From contig NC_080557.1 in the NCBI RefSeq assembly GCF_030253575.1, forward strand, positions 43,724,501-43,788,500: DNA of 64,000 bases, written 5' to 3'. The DNA comes from Rhododendron vialii. Taxonomy: Eukaryota > Streptophyta > Magnoliopsida > Ericales > Ericaceae. The translations under genes were made by a program, and so were the position numbers. Every line of letters starts with the position of its first letter. The stretch's first letter is position 1. Under the pieces are notes generated by a model. That model was not told where the DNA came from, made no database searches, and was given only the letters and a program-made list of their open reading frames with translations. Positions 35,871 to 46,689 of this stretch are shown here, in pieces.

Positions 35871-38732
35871 ATGGAACCCAACAACAAGCCAACCACAATA
35901 TGCCACGTGGTGGCGATGCCTTATCCCGGTAGAGGCCACATCAACCCCATGATGAACTTCTGCAAGCTACTAGCCTCGAAAAGGGACGAAATCTTAATCA
36001 CCTTCGTCGTGACGGAGGAGTGGCTCGGCTTCCTCAGCTCCGAGCCCAAGCCGCCGGCCAACATCCGGTTCGCCACGATTCCTAACGTAGTCCCGTCCGA
36101 GAAAGGTCGGGCTGCGGATTTGCCGGGTTTCATTAGAGCTGTTCTGACCAAGATGGAAGAGCCCTTCGAGCGGCTGCTGGAACGGCTTGAGCGGCCGCAG
36201 AAGCCGAGCGTTATAATGCACGATACGTACTTGATGTGGGCGGTGGACGTCGGGAATCGGAGGAATATTCCGGTGGCGTCGTTTTGGACCCAGCAGATGT
36301 CCGTGTTCACAGTGTTCTATCACTTTGATCTCCTCAAACAAAATGGCCACTTCCCAATTAATGTTTCAGGTGCGTTTAATTCTGTTACATATAGTATAGT
36401 ATAGAAGGGGAAGAGATGAACAGGGATAGGATTTTGTCCCATAAGTGAACACAGATTCGGCTACAAATATTCTTCAAATATCCGGTTCCATGAATGATCG
36501 TGAAAAATTTCACGGTCATTTATGAGAGTTTAATTTACTGCTTCTTGGAAAGTTCCTTGAGCTTCCTACTTTTTGGTTTCTTCTCTCCCATTAGTGGGAG
36601 ATTTATTGCTTTTTGTGGCTGTACACATGGAGGGGTTTTAGGGTTTCCATTTGTGCCTACTGTTCTATCGTTGGAGCTTGTTCGTCTTCTCATAGTATGG
36701 CAACCACTATTTCTGAATATTGTTCAGTGATGTTTTGGTCATGGTCATGTAGGTTTTAGCTCTTTGCTATATATTATGGATTTCCTTTGTAGATGTCGTA
36801 TGACTTTTCTGGACTAGAATTTTCGATGAATTTAAAAAAATAACATTAAATTAAATTAAATTCCTTAATTTCTCCACTGTCTTCGCATTAATTTCCTTTC
36901 TGCTTCAGTGCTTATGTTCCATTGATTTGGTAAAACTTGACATAGGTTGTAACTTACGGGATCTTGATAGTTGAGAATATCACAATGTGCTAACTCTCAT
37001 TGTAATCACGCACTTCTTGTATGTGGGGTTTGTGTACATTGGATGACTGCAGACACATTTGAATCAGTGCATATAACTATGTACACGTAGCAAAATGCAT
37101 GAGGAACTTTATATACCTATTGATCCAAATACATGTGGGGCGTGTGAGCTAGAGTTCGATACCTAGTGATGAGTTGCTTGTTTAAAATGAGAGCACAACT
37201 AGAGCCGGACCATTTTGTAATTGGTGAAAAAATCTTAGTGTCCCTTATCAGATTCACGAGTACTTCAATTGCTTGAATGACATGGCCATAAATATTTCAT
37301 TAAATGGCATCTAAGGTTGCTTATAAAAAGAATTTCATTCCATGAACTGCACATTTCTATTCTGACCATCCAAACAAGGCCTCACTTATTTTGCATAAAT
37401 ATAACAGAACGAGGAAACGAGTTGGTAAACTACATACCAGGAATTCCACCAACACGCATTGCAGATCTTCCGGCAGTCTTCTCCGGCAAAGTATTTGATG
37501 TTGTGCACACAGCTTGTGAAGCCCTTTCGCTAGTCCGAAAAGTACAGTATCTTCTACTCACTTCAATCTATGAGCTCGAATCGCAAACCATTGACGCAAT
37601 AAAAGCAGCAATTCCAACCCCGGTATACTCTATTGGTCCATCAGTACCTTACTACGAACTCGGGGACAATTCCTCTGCGTCTACCGATTCCAAAAACTGT
37701 GAAACCAGCTACGTGCAATGGCTGGATTCTCACCCCAAATCCTCCGTTTTGTATATTTCTCTGGGTAGTTTCCTTTCTGTTTCCAGAACCCAAATGGATG
37801 AAATCATTGCAGGGGTTGATATGAGCTGCGTTCGGTTCTTTTGGGTGTCGCGAGATGATGCTTCTCGGATCAAAGAGGGATGTGGTGGTAAGGACTATTA
37901 GAGCAAGTATCTAATAAGTTCGAAAGCTCTGTTTGGTTGTTGTTTTCAGAATCAGTCAGGCAAAATTCTAAAAACTTTATGGGTTGAGGCCTTCAAAACT
38001 TGTCTTTTCACAATTTCTTGGACAAGAACACAGTTCGAGAAAACATAAAAGAGGCCTTTTCAAGTTCTAAAAACTTTTGTTTTCGAAAATAATTTCTGAA
38101 GAGTGTCACGCAGAGCATGATCATATAGAATGACCGCCAAACAATTTTCACTTTATTTCTAAAGCTTCTGCAATTATTTATTCATCTCATAGTTTCGCAT
38201 GTCAAATTTCCCATTTTCTTCCATCACAATTGCTATTTAGCCAAGTTTTTGTAATTGTGTTGATACATTTTTGTTTTGATTCTTTAATTCAAAAATAAAA
38301 ACCATTTTTTGAGCAGATTTGTCAAACAAGGGGGTGGTGGTGCCATGGTGTGACCAGTTGAAAGTACTGTGCCACTCTTCCACAGGCGGGTTTTGGTCTC
38401 ATTGCGGGTGGAATTCAACCAAGGAAGGTGTCTTTGCCGGAATTCCATTCCTCACTTATCCAATAATTGGGGATCAAATGCCAAACTCCAAAACTATTGT
38501 GGAGGACTGGAAGATTGGGTGGAAAGTGAGGAGAGGAATGGGCGATGAAGAACGCTTGGTTACGAGAGAAGAAATTGCCAGTATTTTACGGCGGTTCATG
38601 GATTTGGAAAGTGATGAGGGGAAAGAAATGAGGAGAAAAGCGAAGGAACTCGAGGAGATTAGCCGAAGAGCAGTTTCCGAAGGAGGTTCAGCTGAAACTG
38701 CAATTGATTCTTTTATTCAAGACATTTCGTAA
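35871..38732 (+). CDS. UGT87A: UGT87A-type UDP-glycosyltransferase, copy 1 (intact)
   Basis: A family 1 UDP-sugar-dependent glycosyltransferase, expected to be cytosolic and to glucosylate small hydrophobic acceptors; the acceptor is unknown. Exons: 35871-36369, 37408-37887, 38317-38732. GT-AG junctions, both introns in phase 1, 464 aa. The N-terminus MEPNNKPTTICHVVAMPYPG leads to the catalytic His23 (PGRGHINPMM) and partner Asp118 (SVIMHDTY). VVTEEWLGFL, NYIPGIPPTRIADLP and SSVLYISLGSFLSVS are close to what I know of Arabidopsis UGT87A1/A2. The PSPG sugar-donor box is W337-Q380 (44 residues, WCDQ ... HCGWNS ... GDQ); it keeps HCGWNS and the terminal DQ but reads IIGDQ where the other copies have IFWDQ. 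Strong paralogues follow on the same strand. Confidence 0.93.
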
Positions 38733-39074
38733 CGTCGTGATTGTTGAAACATATGTTTTCTACGGTTCTGATCAGTGATTCCTAGAGATTATCTTACCAC
38801 TAATGTTCACGTAATAAGCAACCATTTCTCTCACTTATATAATAAGTTCTACCTGTTTTTCAGTTTGAAAGATATCAATTTCTCTTCCAATCATCGTACT
38901 TCATTTCTGCTGCTGATGATACTCTTGAAAGGGATCTTTCACCTGCCTGTTACGTATTTCCAATATTAATGCCTAATGGAGTATATTATTGTGATGATTG
39001 TATTTCTAGTATTTTTCCTTTTTTAATGTACTTTTTCCTTGGTTTTTTGGTCTGGTTACCAACTCCATCTCTTG

Positions 39075-39143
<69 letters not shown>

Positions 39144-40700
39144 ACCCAATCAAACATAGCTGAATTAATACAATCTCTCTTTCCTTCCCTCAATATTGTA
39201 ATATGGTATCGGTGTTATGTCTCAGGTGGCTTCACCTCACATGGTCGAGTCTTCATCCGAGTCAATCGCCTGATCACCTCCATATGCTTTCGGACTACAT
39301 ATGGGAGAAAGTGTTAGACTTTATCACACATCACACCTAAGCCCACCCAAGCTCACTTAATATAATCTAGAGACTACTCCACTTATTGACAATTAATTTT
39401 AGGTTGAAAAAAAAAACCTCAACGTGTCTAAACCCTAATTTACTTTCGCTCTCTAGTTTAAAATATTGATACATCATTTTCAACAATTATTTGCATTCAT
39501 ATAGGAAATTAATTAGTGCAGAAATATTTTAAAATATAATGGACAAGATATTCTTTATTAAGAAATAATGCAAACATTTTTCATAATCCACTATACTTAT
39601 TAAATAGAAAGAAACAAATTTGAGGTGACTATATTTTTCAGCATTTACACTTGTTATTTTTCTTAAATTTGGAATTGATCATTAGTCTCGACGAGAGAAA
39701 TCAGAGAAGTACAAAAATGTGGTCCGAAGTTGATAAAATTCATGTAGTACAACAAAATGGACAACTATTTGGTATTATTTTTGTCTTTAATGATTTTTTT
39801 GTCGTAATTTCTTACTTTTCTAAAATTATCTCATCAAGAAGAATGTCCCATGGGTTGGATAGCGGAAGCGGGTGGTAACAATAACACACATCAATCACAC
39901 ATAACACAAAGATATACGTGGTTCTTCAAAATCGGATACATCCACGGAAGAAGAGATATTTCACTATGGATAGATACAAATACAATGGAGGAAGAGACAC
40001 TCGGCTCACTCTACACAACTCACTGGTGGGGGAGAATCCCTCGAGGGGCTCCCGACTCTCGCCCTGCTGTCTTATATTTCTCTCGCTCACATTTAAACAC
40101 TTCTAATAATACACACACATATAGGGAAGTCAGTGGTGTTACGCCACTGCGTGAAAACCCCGAAGTCAACACCGGCGGCTGAAGCAAAGTTCCATTTTGC
40201 TGCTTCTTCCTAACACCATGCATATAAAAAATTTAATGCGAATCTAGCTAGGGAAAATAATATTAGCATTTCAAAAATTGATGCAGACACTCTAAAAAAC
40301 AAAGAAAAGTGACTTTGAAGTTACACTGATTTTGAAGTGCCTGCATCAATTTTTAGAGTGTCAGTATCATTTCCCTCTAGTAAATTGCGGAAAAGATATT
40401 GCTCCATCCGTCCTTAAATTAATGTCAAAACTGCAAACCTAGTCTCTTAAAAATGTATTTTTTTCTTTTAAAAATTTTGAATTTCTTTTATAAATCAATA
40501 GATATCAATAAGTTCTTTCAAGTGGTAAAAAAATTTAAATTTTTTAACAAAAAAATAAATATTTTTTAAAAGTTTAGATTTGCATATCGAATATCTATTT
40601 AGAAACCGAGGTAGAGTACTATTTAATATACCAAAACTTCAGTGGGTACTCCACAAAATTTGAATTCTGTTTCCATTTCAAACCTCTTGAGCTTCTCTCT
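38733..40700. other. Intergenic between UGT copies; LTR-like and small foldback sequence
   Basis: Contains a (TA)n array (39076-39141). At about 39850-40218 there is an LTR-like segment in minus orientation (minus strand starts TGTTAGGAAGAAGCAGC and has TATAAGACAGC); its ends are unproven. A small foldback lies near 40252-40381, where AAAAATTGATGCAG occurs as an inverted pair next to (G)AGGGAAA ends. Confidence 0.4.
39076..39141. repeat. (TA)n microsatellite, about 66 bp
   Basis: Uninterrupted TA run downstream of UGT copy 1. Confidence 0.95.
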
Positions 40701-40768
40701 CTCCCATTTCAATCCTCCGTCAAATTAATTCCCCGGCGATAACACACAAATCACACACGCCGGAACAA

Positions 40769-41246
40769 ATGGAGGAATGCCACGTGGTGGCGATGGCTTA
40801 CCCCGGCAGAGGCCACATCAACCCGATGATGAGCCTCTGCCAATTGCTAGCTTCCAAAACGGACCGAATCCGAATCACCTTTGTCGTGACGGAAGAGTGG
40901 CTCGGCTTCCTCGGCTCGGAGCCCAAGCCGCCGCCGGCTAACATCCGCTTCGCCACCGTCCCCAACGTTCTCCCCTCGGAGATAGGCCGCGCCGCCGACT
41001 TCCCCGGGTTTTACGAAGCTGCGCAGACTAAGCTGGAAGAGCCCTTCGAGCGGCTTCTGGATAGGCTTGAGCCGCCGGAGCCCAGGGTTATTATCTACGA
41101 TACCGAGATGCCGTGGGTGGTGGGAGTTGGGAATCGGAGGGATATTCCGGTGGCTTCGCTTTGGACCATGCCCGCGTCGGTGTTTACTGTGTTCCATCAC
41201 TTTGATCTCCTCGCGCAAAATGGCCACTTTCCGGCCGATGTGTCAG
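40769..41246 (+). CDS. Orphan first exon of a UGT87A-type gene, copy 2
   Basis: An open first exon (159 complete codons plus one base) that starts MEECHVVAMAYPGRGHINPM, with catalytic His16 and the partner Asp in RVIIYDTE. It ends with the same phase-1 donor (GTCAG|GTTAGT) as the other copies. It is the most divergent of the first exons: shorter N-terminus, Arg/Ala/Glu differences, GC-richer, and a different 5' leader. No exon 2 or 3 of its own is visible in the 5.4 kb before the next UGT; that space is filled by a MITE and a nested pair of solo LTRs. Either it is a truncated gene, or it is spliced to the exons of copy 3 (donor and acceptor phases agree). It has no frameshift or stop, which argues for recent truncation or continued use. 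Confidence 0.8.
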
Positions 41247-41619
41247 GTTAGTTCGCCGGCTATATGTACAGCACATGACTTAATTTGATGTGTGTTTTCT
41301 AGCTAGTATAATCAATTGGATAAAGTTTTCCTCCAGTAATGGGTAGAAGGCATTAATTCCTCCAAATCACCAAAGGAGCAAGGCATAAAAAATTATAAGT
41401 AGTAGTAGTTTTGTTATCAAGTTTTATTATTTCGGACGGGTGATTTGGAACGAAGAGCGTAACTTTTTGTCGAGCCATGAACCGGCTCAATGAATCAACA
41501 AATTATGCTTCTTTTTTTCTTTTTCTTCTTCTTTTTTTTTTTTCAAAGTCCAATAGCATGAGACCTAATTAAAGTCGAAATGAAGTCTACAAATTGCTCA
41601 AGACATAAATTCATAATCG
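41247..41619. other. Start of the copy-2 intron / flank
   Basis: AT-rich sequence with a poly-T/C patch (41515-41545). No gene recognised. Confidence 0.4.
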
Positions 41620-41997
41620 AAAAATATACCAGGACCGACGATTGTGCATACCGCCGGTCACACGGTGCCCACTACGGGTCCCGCATGAAAAATTCGAGCC
41701 GTTCAATAATTAAAAAAAAATCGAGTGGGCATCGCGAAAAATCAGTTAAGTCTGATATGTGAAAGTGTTCGATCCGATCTTCCCATTTTGTAAAAATCGG
41801 AAAAAATGAAAAGATTGGATGAAAAATGAAAAGCTTGAATTGAGCACCTATACATACTGGATTGAGCTGATTTTTCACGATACCCATTTGGTTTTTTGTT
41901 TTAAAATTATTGAATGACCCGAACATTTCATGCGAGACTCGTAATGGGCCTTGCGTGACCGTCGGTATGTCGTTTGTACGGTATTCATCGGTACCAA
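41620..41997. mobile_element. Foldback MITE next to the solo LTR
   Basis: Two arms pair: CATACCGCCGGTCAC ... GGGTCCCGCATGAAAAATTC on the left against CATACCGACGGTCACGCAAG and CGCATGAAATGTTCGGG (minus strand) on the right, with GATTTTTC(G/A)CGAT motifs further in and the centre near 41808. Borders are approximate. CCAATAGCA occurs both at about 41549 and at 41994-42002 and could be a 9-bp duplication of a larger unit. Confidence 0.6.
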
Positions 41998-43196
41998 TAG
42001 CAGTACTTGTAACGCCCTGATTTTTCTGGAACAATACCTTTTAATTTTTTTTTGCTAATCCAGTAGTATAATTTACCCAAAATAGAGGTTTAATCAATAC
42101 AATTCCAAAATAGATTTACTGAATCAAAATACATTAACATCAGAGCCGACTCTAGGCTTAATACGGATTCCAAGCATACTCGATCTCCGCTCCTGGTCTT
42201 CCTCCTGTCTCAAAACTGCTCCACCATTGAATCCTGCACCCGCTGGCAAATTGATCGCCGAAGCAACCGATTTGCCAGGATACAGACGTATCCGTGAGTG
42301 ATAAATCACCCAGCATAATAATTCAACCCAACCACCCATCTTACTTTACAGTTAGCAAGCAACATGATAATAATAATGTGAAAAAGTAAAACAAGGATTT
42401 TTCACATAAATTGTTTTATTACTATTCATTAATCTATCGTGTGATCTAAGATCTCATCCACGAGATCTTTCCTCCCCAACCGCTAGCCATGTCCCGTCCC
42501 ATGAGATCACTTCATTTTGCTGTCGGAGATACACCTAAGTTATGTACCAAGCGTGCATCCCAATAACTGCAACAAATGGGTAAGCTTATCATGCGGTGAC
42601 ATAACTAGGGTTCATCTATCTTATTCACCATTTCACAATCATCACTGGACGCCAGCCAGTATTAATTCATCACTGGACTCCCGCTAGTTTCAATTCATCA
42701 ATCATCACTGGGCTTACTTTGCCAGTTCCAAATCATCATATCCAACTCATCACATCTCAAAATCCCGCCTGCAGGCAATCTAAAAATAAAACTTTTCAAT
42801 TTATCCATTACTTAGTATCATCTAGGTGAATTCTATTCGCATACCAACCCATGTGTCTAGGATCCAATCTAACATATCAATCAAAAGTTGGAATAATAAA
42901 CAAGCAATCAGAATGATAATTGAAATAAATAATGAATGAGACAATCACGTAACTTTTTATGAATGGACCGTTGTCCTTAATCTTGTGTGGCCAAGAAGTA
43001 AATTTAATACCGAAAGTTTTTATTAATAAAAAATAATAATTTTGTTCAATTACTAGAAAGTCTAGACTTGTATTAGTATTTTTGTAAAATAATATGGGCC
43101 AAAATTATGCATTACAAGTTAAAAGAGGTTTTAAGTGAGGAACTTACTATTAGTTTGGCCAATATAATATATTAATGAAATTAGAAAGGGTAAATT

Positions 43197-44802
43197 TGTC
43201 ATGCCCCGCCCCGGAATGACATCCAGAGTGGGCCCGAACCGACACGGCCACGTGGCATTCCACACAAAAGACAAACGCATATATGACAACCAAATAAGAA
43301 ATAGAGTAAAACCCCAGCGGAAGACCTAACGTTAATATAAACAAGGTACCTAAGATAATTACAAACTTGAAGTAAAAAAAAAATACTTGACAACATTAGT
43401 CACAAAATGAGTTTAGCAAAAGTAAGAGTTTGACCCAATACAACCAACTCGACCAAGAACATTAACACTCTATACTAATCTAAGTGTTCCCAAAATGTCG
43501 ACCGGTAGTGGACCAACTCTACGATCACCTGTGACCTGGCAGTCCAAAAAGGAAAATCAGAGTGTGTGAGATATAGAATATATTCAATAATATACTATAA
43601 TACCCGAAAGAACATCTCAATTGAATGTAATTCATACCAACTCAGCATATGCACTCAAACGAATAACACACACATAACACATGCGGTGGCACATCTGCCA
43701 CAAACCCATATACCCCAGGAGTGGTGTCCCACACACCACGCTCCCAACCACCGATAATTAGGCGGCATGGCTTACGATATGGTGTGCCTCACACACAAAC
43801 CTTCGGCGGTATAATTAACATCCAACAAGCATGCATATCATTAGCTAAATCCCAAATAGCATGATACACAAACACCACCATGCAATATCCCATTGAACAT
43901 ATCCCTATCAAACACACTCACCTTTATGTCGACCGAAGTATGCCAAACTAAGGTTTCGGCACCTCCTGAAAGACCGGCTCTTTTCCTAGCCACAAGTTAA
44001 CTCATGTTAGTTATGAATTCAACGAATACTCGGCACAAAGTTACAAAGCTAACAAGAAGCTAAACGATGTCTATCGAATACAAATATGTCCATGTCAACA
44101 CCTAGAAGTGTCCCAAAATAAGCATAAAGTTCAAATACGAAATAACTCTTGAAATCGGTATGTAAACTTATGACCAATTTGTCTTATTTTGGCCATAACT
44201 TTTAATTGGCTTAGAATTAGATCATGAAACCACCACCAATGGAAAGTACGTTCCGAGTAGACCAATTTTGATATAAAATTTGCCCAAAACGGAGTCTGAA
44301 TGAAAAAATTATGCTTGTCCAAAATTTTTCCAAAAATGCTGATTTTCCAATCTCTACCGGCAGAACATTTTTCCTACCGGTAGGAAACCCCAAAAACATA
44401 AAAATGACATCACTGGACAGCGTTTCTACCGGTAGGGACCAACTCCTACCGGTAGAACCTAGATTTCGCACAGAAAACTCTATTTTTCGAGTTCTCAACA
44501 ACCCAACCTTCTCCACACCTCAAAACACATCTAACACTTATCAAAACTACACCAAAACATGCTCAAACACTAAGAAATCAAAGAGCTATTCAAGCATCAT
44601 CAAACACATGAATTGATTTCAAGTTCTTAGCACCAAAATAAACAAGATTCAAGTCTAGATTTTAGAACACGGAATCAAAGTACTAAAGCAAGAAATCTAA
44701 CAACTTAAACATGGATTCAAACACAAAAATATGAATTACCAAGTTAACAACCCACAATCTTCCTTTCCCTTTACCTCTTTTCTTCTTCTTCTTCTCCTCT
44801 CA

Positions 44803-44843
<41 letters not shown>

Positions 44844-45097
44844 ATGTTAGAATGACAAGAATAAGGGAAGAAATATCTTCCCAGGATATTTGTTACAACC
44901 ACTTGGAAAAATGCGGATCAAAAAAAAAAACCACTTGGAAAAATCATCACATGCAAGTGAGACCATAAGCCACTTATGCTCCACCCTTAAGTCACACATA
45001 AGACCCTCAAACTTTCATCGTATGCAAATCAACCCCGAAACATATATTTCAATTAAAGGATGAATTAAATACTCTAATATCCGGGACGGGTATTACA
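43197..45097 (+). mobile_element. Nested solo LTR, 1.9 kb
   Basis: Begins TGTCATGCCCCGCCCCGG and ends CGGGACGGGTATTACA. The exact 5-bp duplication AAATT flanks it (43192-43196 and 45098-45102). Inside are four near-copies of a CTACCGG(T/C)AG palindrome (44340-44460) and a (CT)n run (44805-44841). No coding domains. It must be younger than the LTR it interrupts. Confidence 0.85.
44805..44841. repeat. (CT)n microsatellite
   Basis: CT run of about 37 bp inside the nested LTR. Confidence 0.95.
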
Positions 45098-45971
45098 AAA
45101 TTGTAGTTGTTACAAAAAAATAAAATTGAAACCCAGGAGCCGGTTTTACTGTACCACGTCGAAAAAAAAAGAAAAGAAAAAGAAATGGCCATTTTCGACC
45201 GTGCGACAACCAATTCAATTCGGTTTCATTTCGGAACATAAAATTCAACTTTTAAACACTTGATATACTTAGAGAACAGACGGATAGGATTATAAAATTT
45301 AAGTCGTAGTAAAAGAAGAACAGGTTATGGCGAAGAAACTTAAACTTTAATAATCTTAGGGGCTAATTATAATATATATCATACATTTGGACCAAAACTA
45401 GTACACTAAATAATTTAGGAGGATCAAAGTGTTATTTTATCAAAAAATTTTCAATACCCATCCGTGGGATTCACTGTTCACAACCAAAATAAAAAATAAA
45501 ACAGAGAAAAACGGCCGGTCTCGGCCACGCATCGTCGAGATCAATCTCTTTCAATCCAGATCATAAAATTTATACGCAATTACTCAATATACTTAGGAGA
45601 AGGTAGGAGAGGGGGATGTTTGGCTTGGTGTGGGGAGCAAGTAAAGGAGAGAGAGATGAGGAGAGGGAGGGACGGCGGAGAGATGAGAGAGTTGGTTGGA
45701 GGTGGTGAAAAATGTTAAGGCGTATGTGGAATACCAAGACATTAGATTTAAGCTAAGATAGAGTATAATTTATAATTAATTAACTAACTTTATAAGAAAA
45801 TAATTTTTTGTATAAAATTATAATTTAACTTAATAAAAATTTTGGATCATTATAACATATGGGTAAAAAAATTATTGACATATACTAGTCAGTTTAATTA
45901 TTTAATAAAATTCAAAATATAAATTTTTATTCAAAAAAAATTAGGGCAAAAATTAGGATCGTTACAGTACT

Positions 45972-46493
45972 CATTGATAATTGACATGCAAGTGAGAATC
46001 AAGCTACTACAAAATGCTTTTTAAGAATTCATTGATTATCAAGTCTATCACTATGTTCATCTCTACAGATTATTTAGTGTAGATAGATTTATTCACGAAG
46101 CCGCTGTAAATAAGTTGTTCACGGAGCTGCACGATCTCAGTCGTCTTTTCGGTTTTGGACGACCTGAATCCTAATAAAACTTTTTCTGAGAAGAATTTGA
46201 ACGCTCGAGATTCGCCTACGTAAACAATCCGAACATAATCACCAAATATGATAACCGGTATGTAACATTTTCCAAAATCATTGAACCAAAAAAGAAAGGA
46301 TAAAAGGAGTCATGGAATGTACAAAAAATAAAGGAAAGGAATCTTGGCGCTTGCTCAAATAACAATGCTACAACTACACACAAACAAGCGTGCAGTGCAC
46401 TAAGTGCAGTATGTGTGAAGCGCATTTTTTTTTTTGAATGTGCATGTAAGTATTTGCGTTTAGTTGTAAAATTAATGATTGCCCAACCCAAAA
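45972..46493. other. Intergenic upstream of the duplicated UGT block
   Basis: No gene recognised. It is outside the tandem duplication: similarity to the second copy begins at about 46494. Confidence 0.5.
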
Positions 46494-46513
46494 TAGAACC
46501 GATAAACTTTGGT

Positions 46514-46519
46514 CACGTG
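46514..46519 (+). promoter_or_regulatory. G-box upstream of UGT copy 3
   Basis: CACGTG within GGTCACGTGCGG, 171 bp before the ATG. The same box lies upstream of copy 4 (52843-52848); in copy 6 the equivalent stretch reads GGTCCCGATACC and lacks it. Confidence 0.45.
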
Positions 46520-46689
46520 CGGGGGACCACCAAATTTTCTGTTGTCTTCTTCTCTCCACTTCAACCAACGTTCCGGAGAATCGATAAAGCGCACTGCTCT
46601 CTACTCCACAGTCCACACTATCATCTTCTTCCTCTCCTCTGCTTCTCCCTAGCTCCCATTTCCATTCCATTCCATTCCCCATCCAATTA

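Larger units (their letters stand above)
42008..45966 (-). mobile_element. Solo LTR (about 2.05 kb) interrupted by a second solo LTR
   Basis: As written it runs TGTAACGCCCTG ... GGATCGTTACA, flanked by the exact 5-bp duplication GTACT (42003-42007 and 45967-45971). On the minus strand it matches the solo LTR at 4182-6744: both carry AATCAGGGCGTTACA at the 3' end, the GCCTGCAGGCGGGATTTTG block, and the AGATCTCG...ATTAGATCACA block. It is thus the same LTR family, inserted in the opposite direction. A 1.9-kb LTR of another family sits inside it. No gag or pol is visible. Confidence 0.85.

Noticed and set aside
39850..40220. Complete minus-strand LTR element
   Set aside because: One end looks like a copia LTR start (TGTTAGGAAG on the minus strand), but I could not find the other end or a 5-bp duplication, so it is only mentioned within the intergenic entry.
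41251..46689. Hidden exons 2-3 for the orphan UGT first exon
   Set aside because: I searched for ERGNEL, SVLYIS and HCGWNS in all frames of this stretch and found none; it is occupied by a MITE and nested LTRs.
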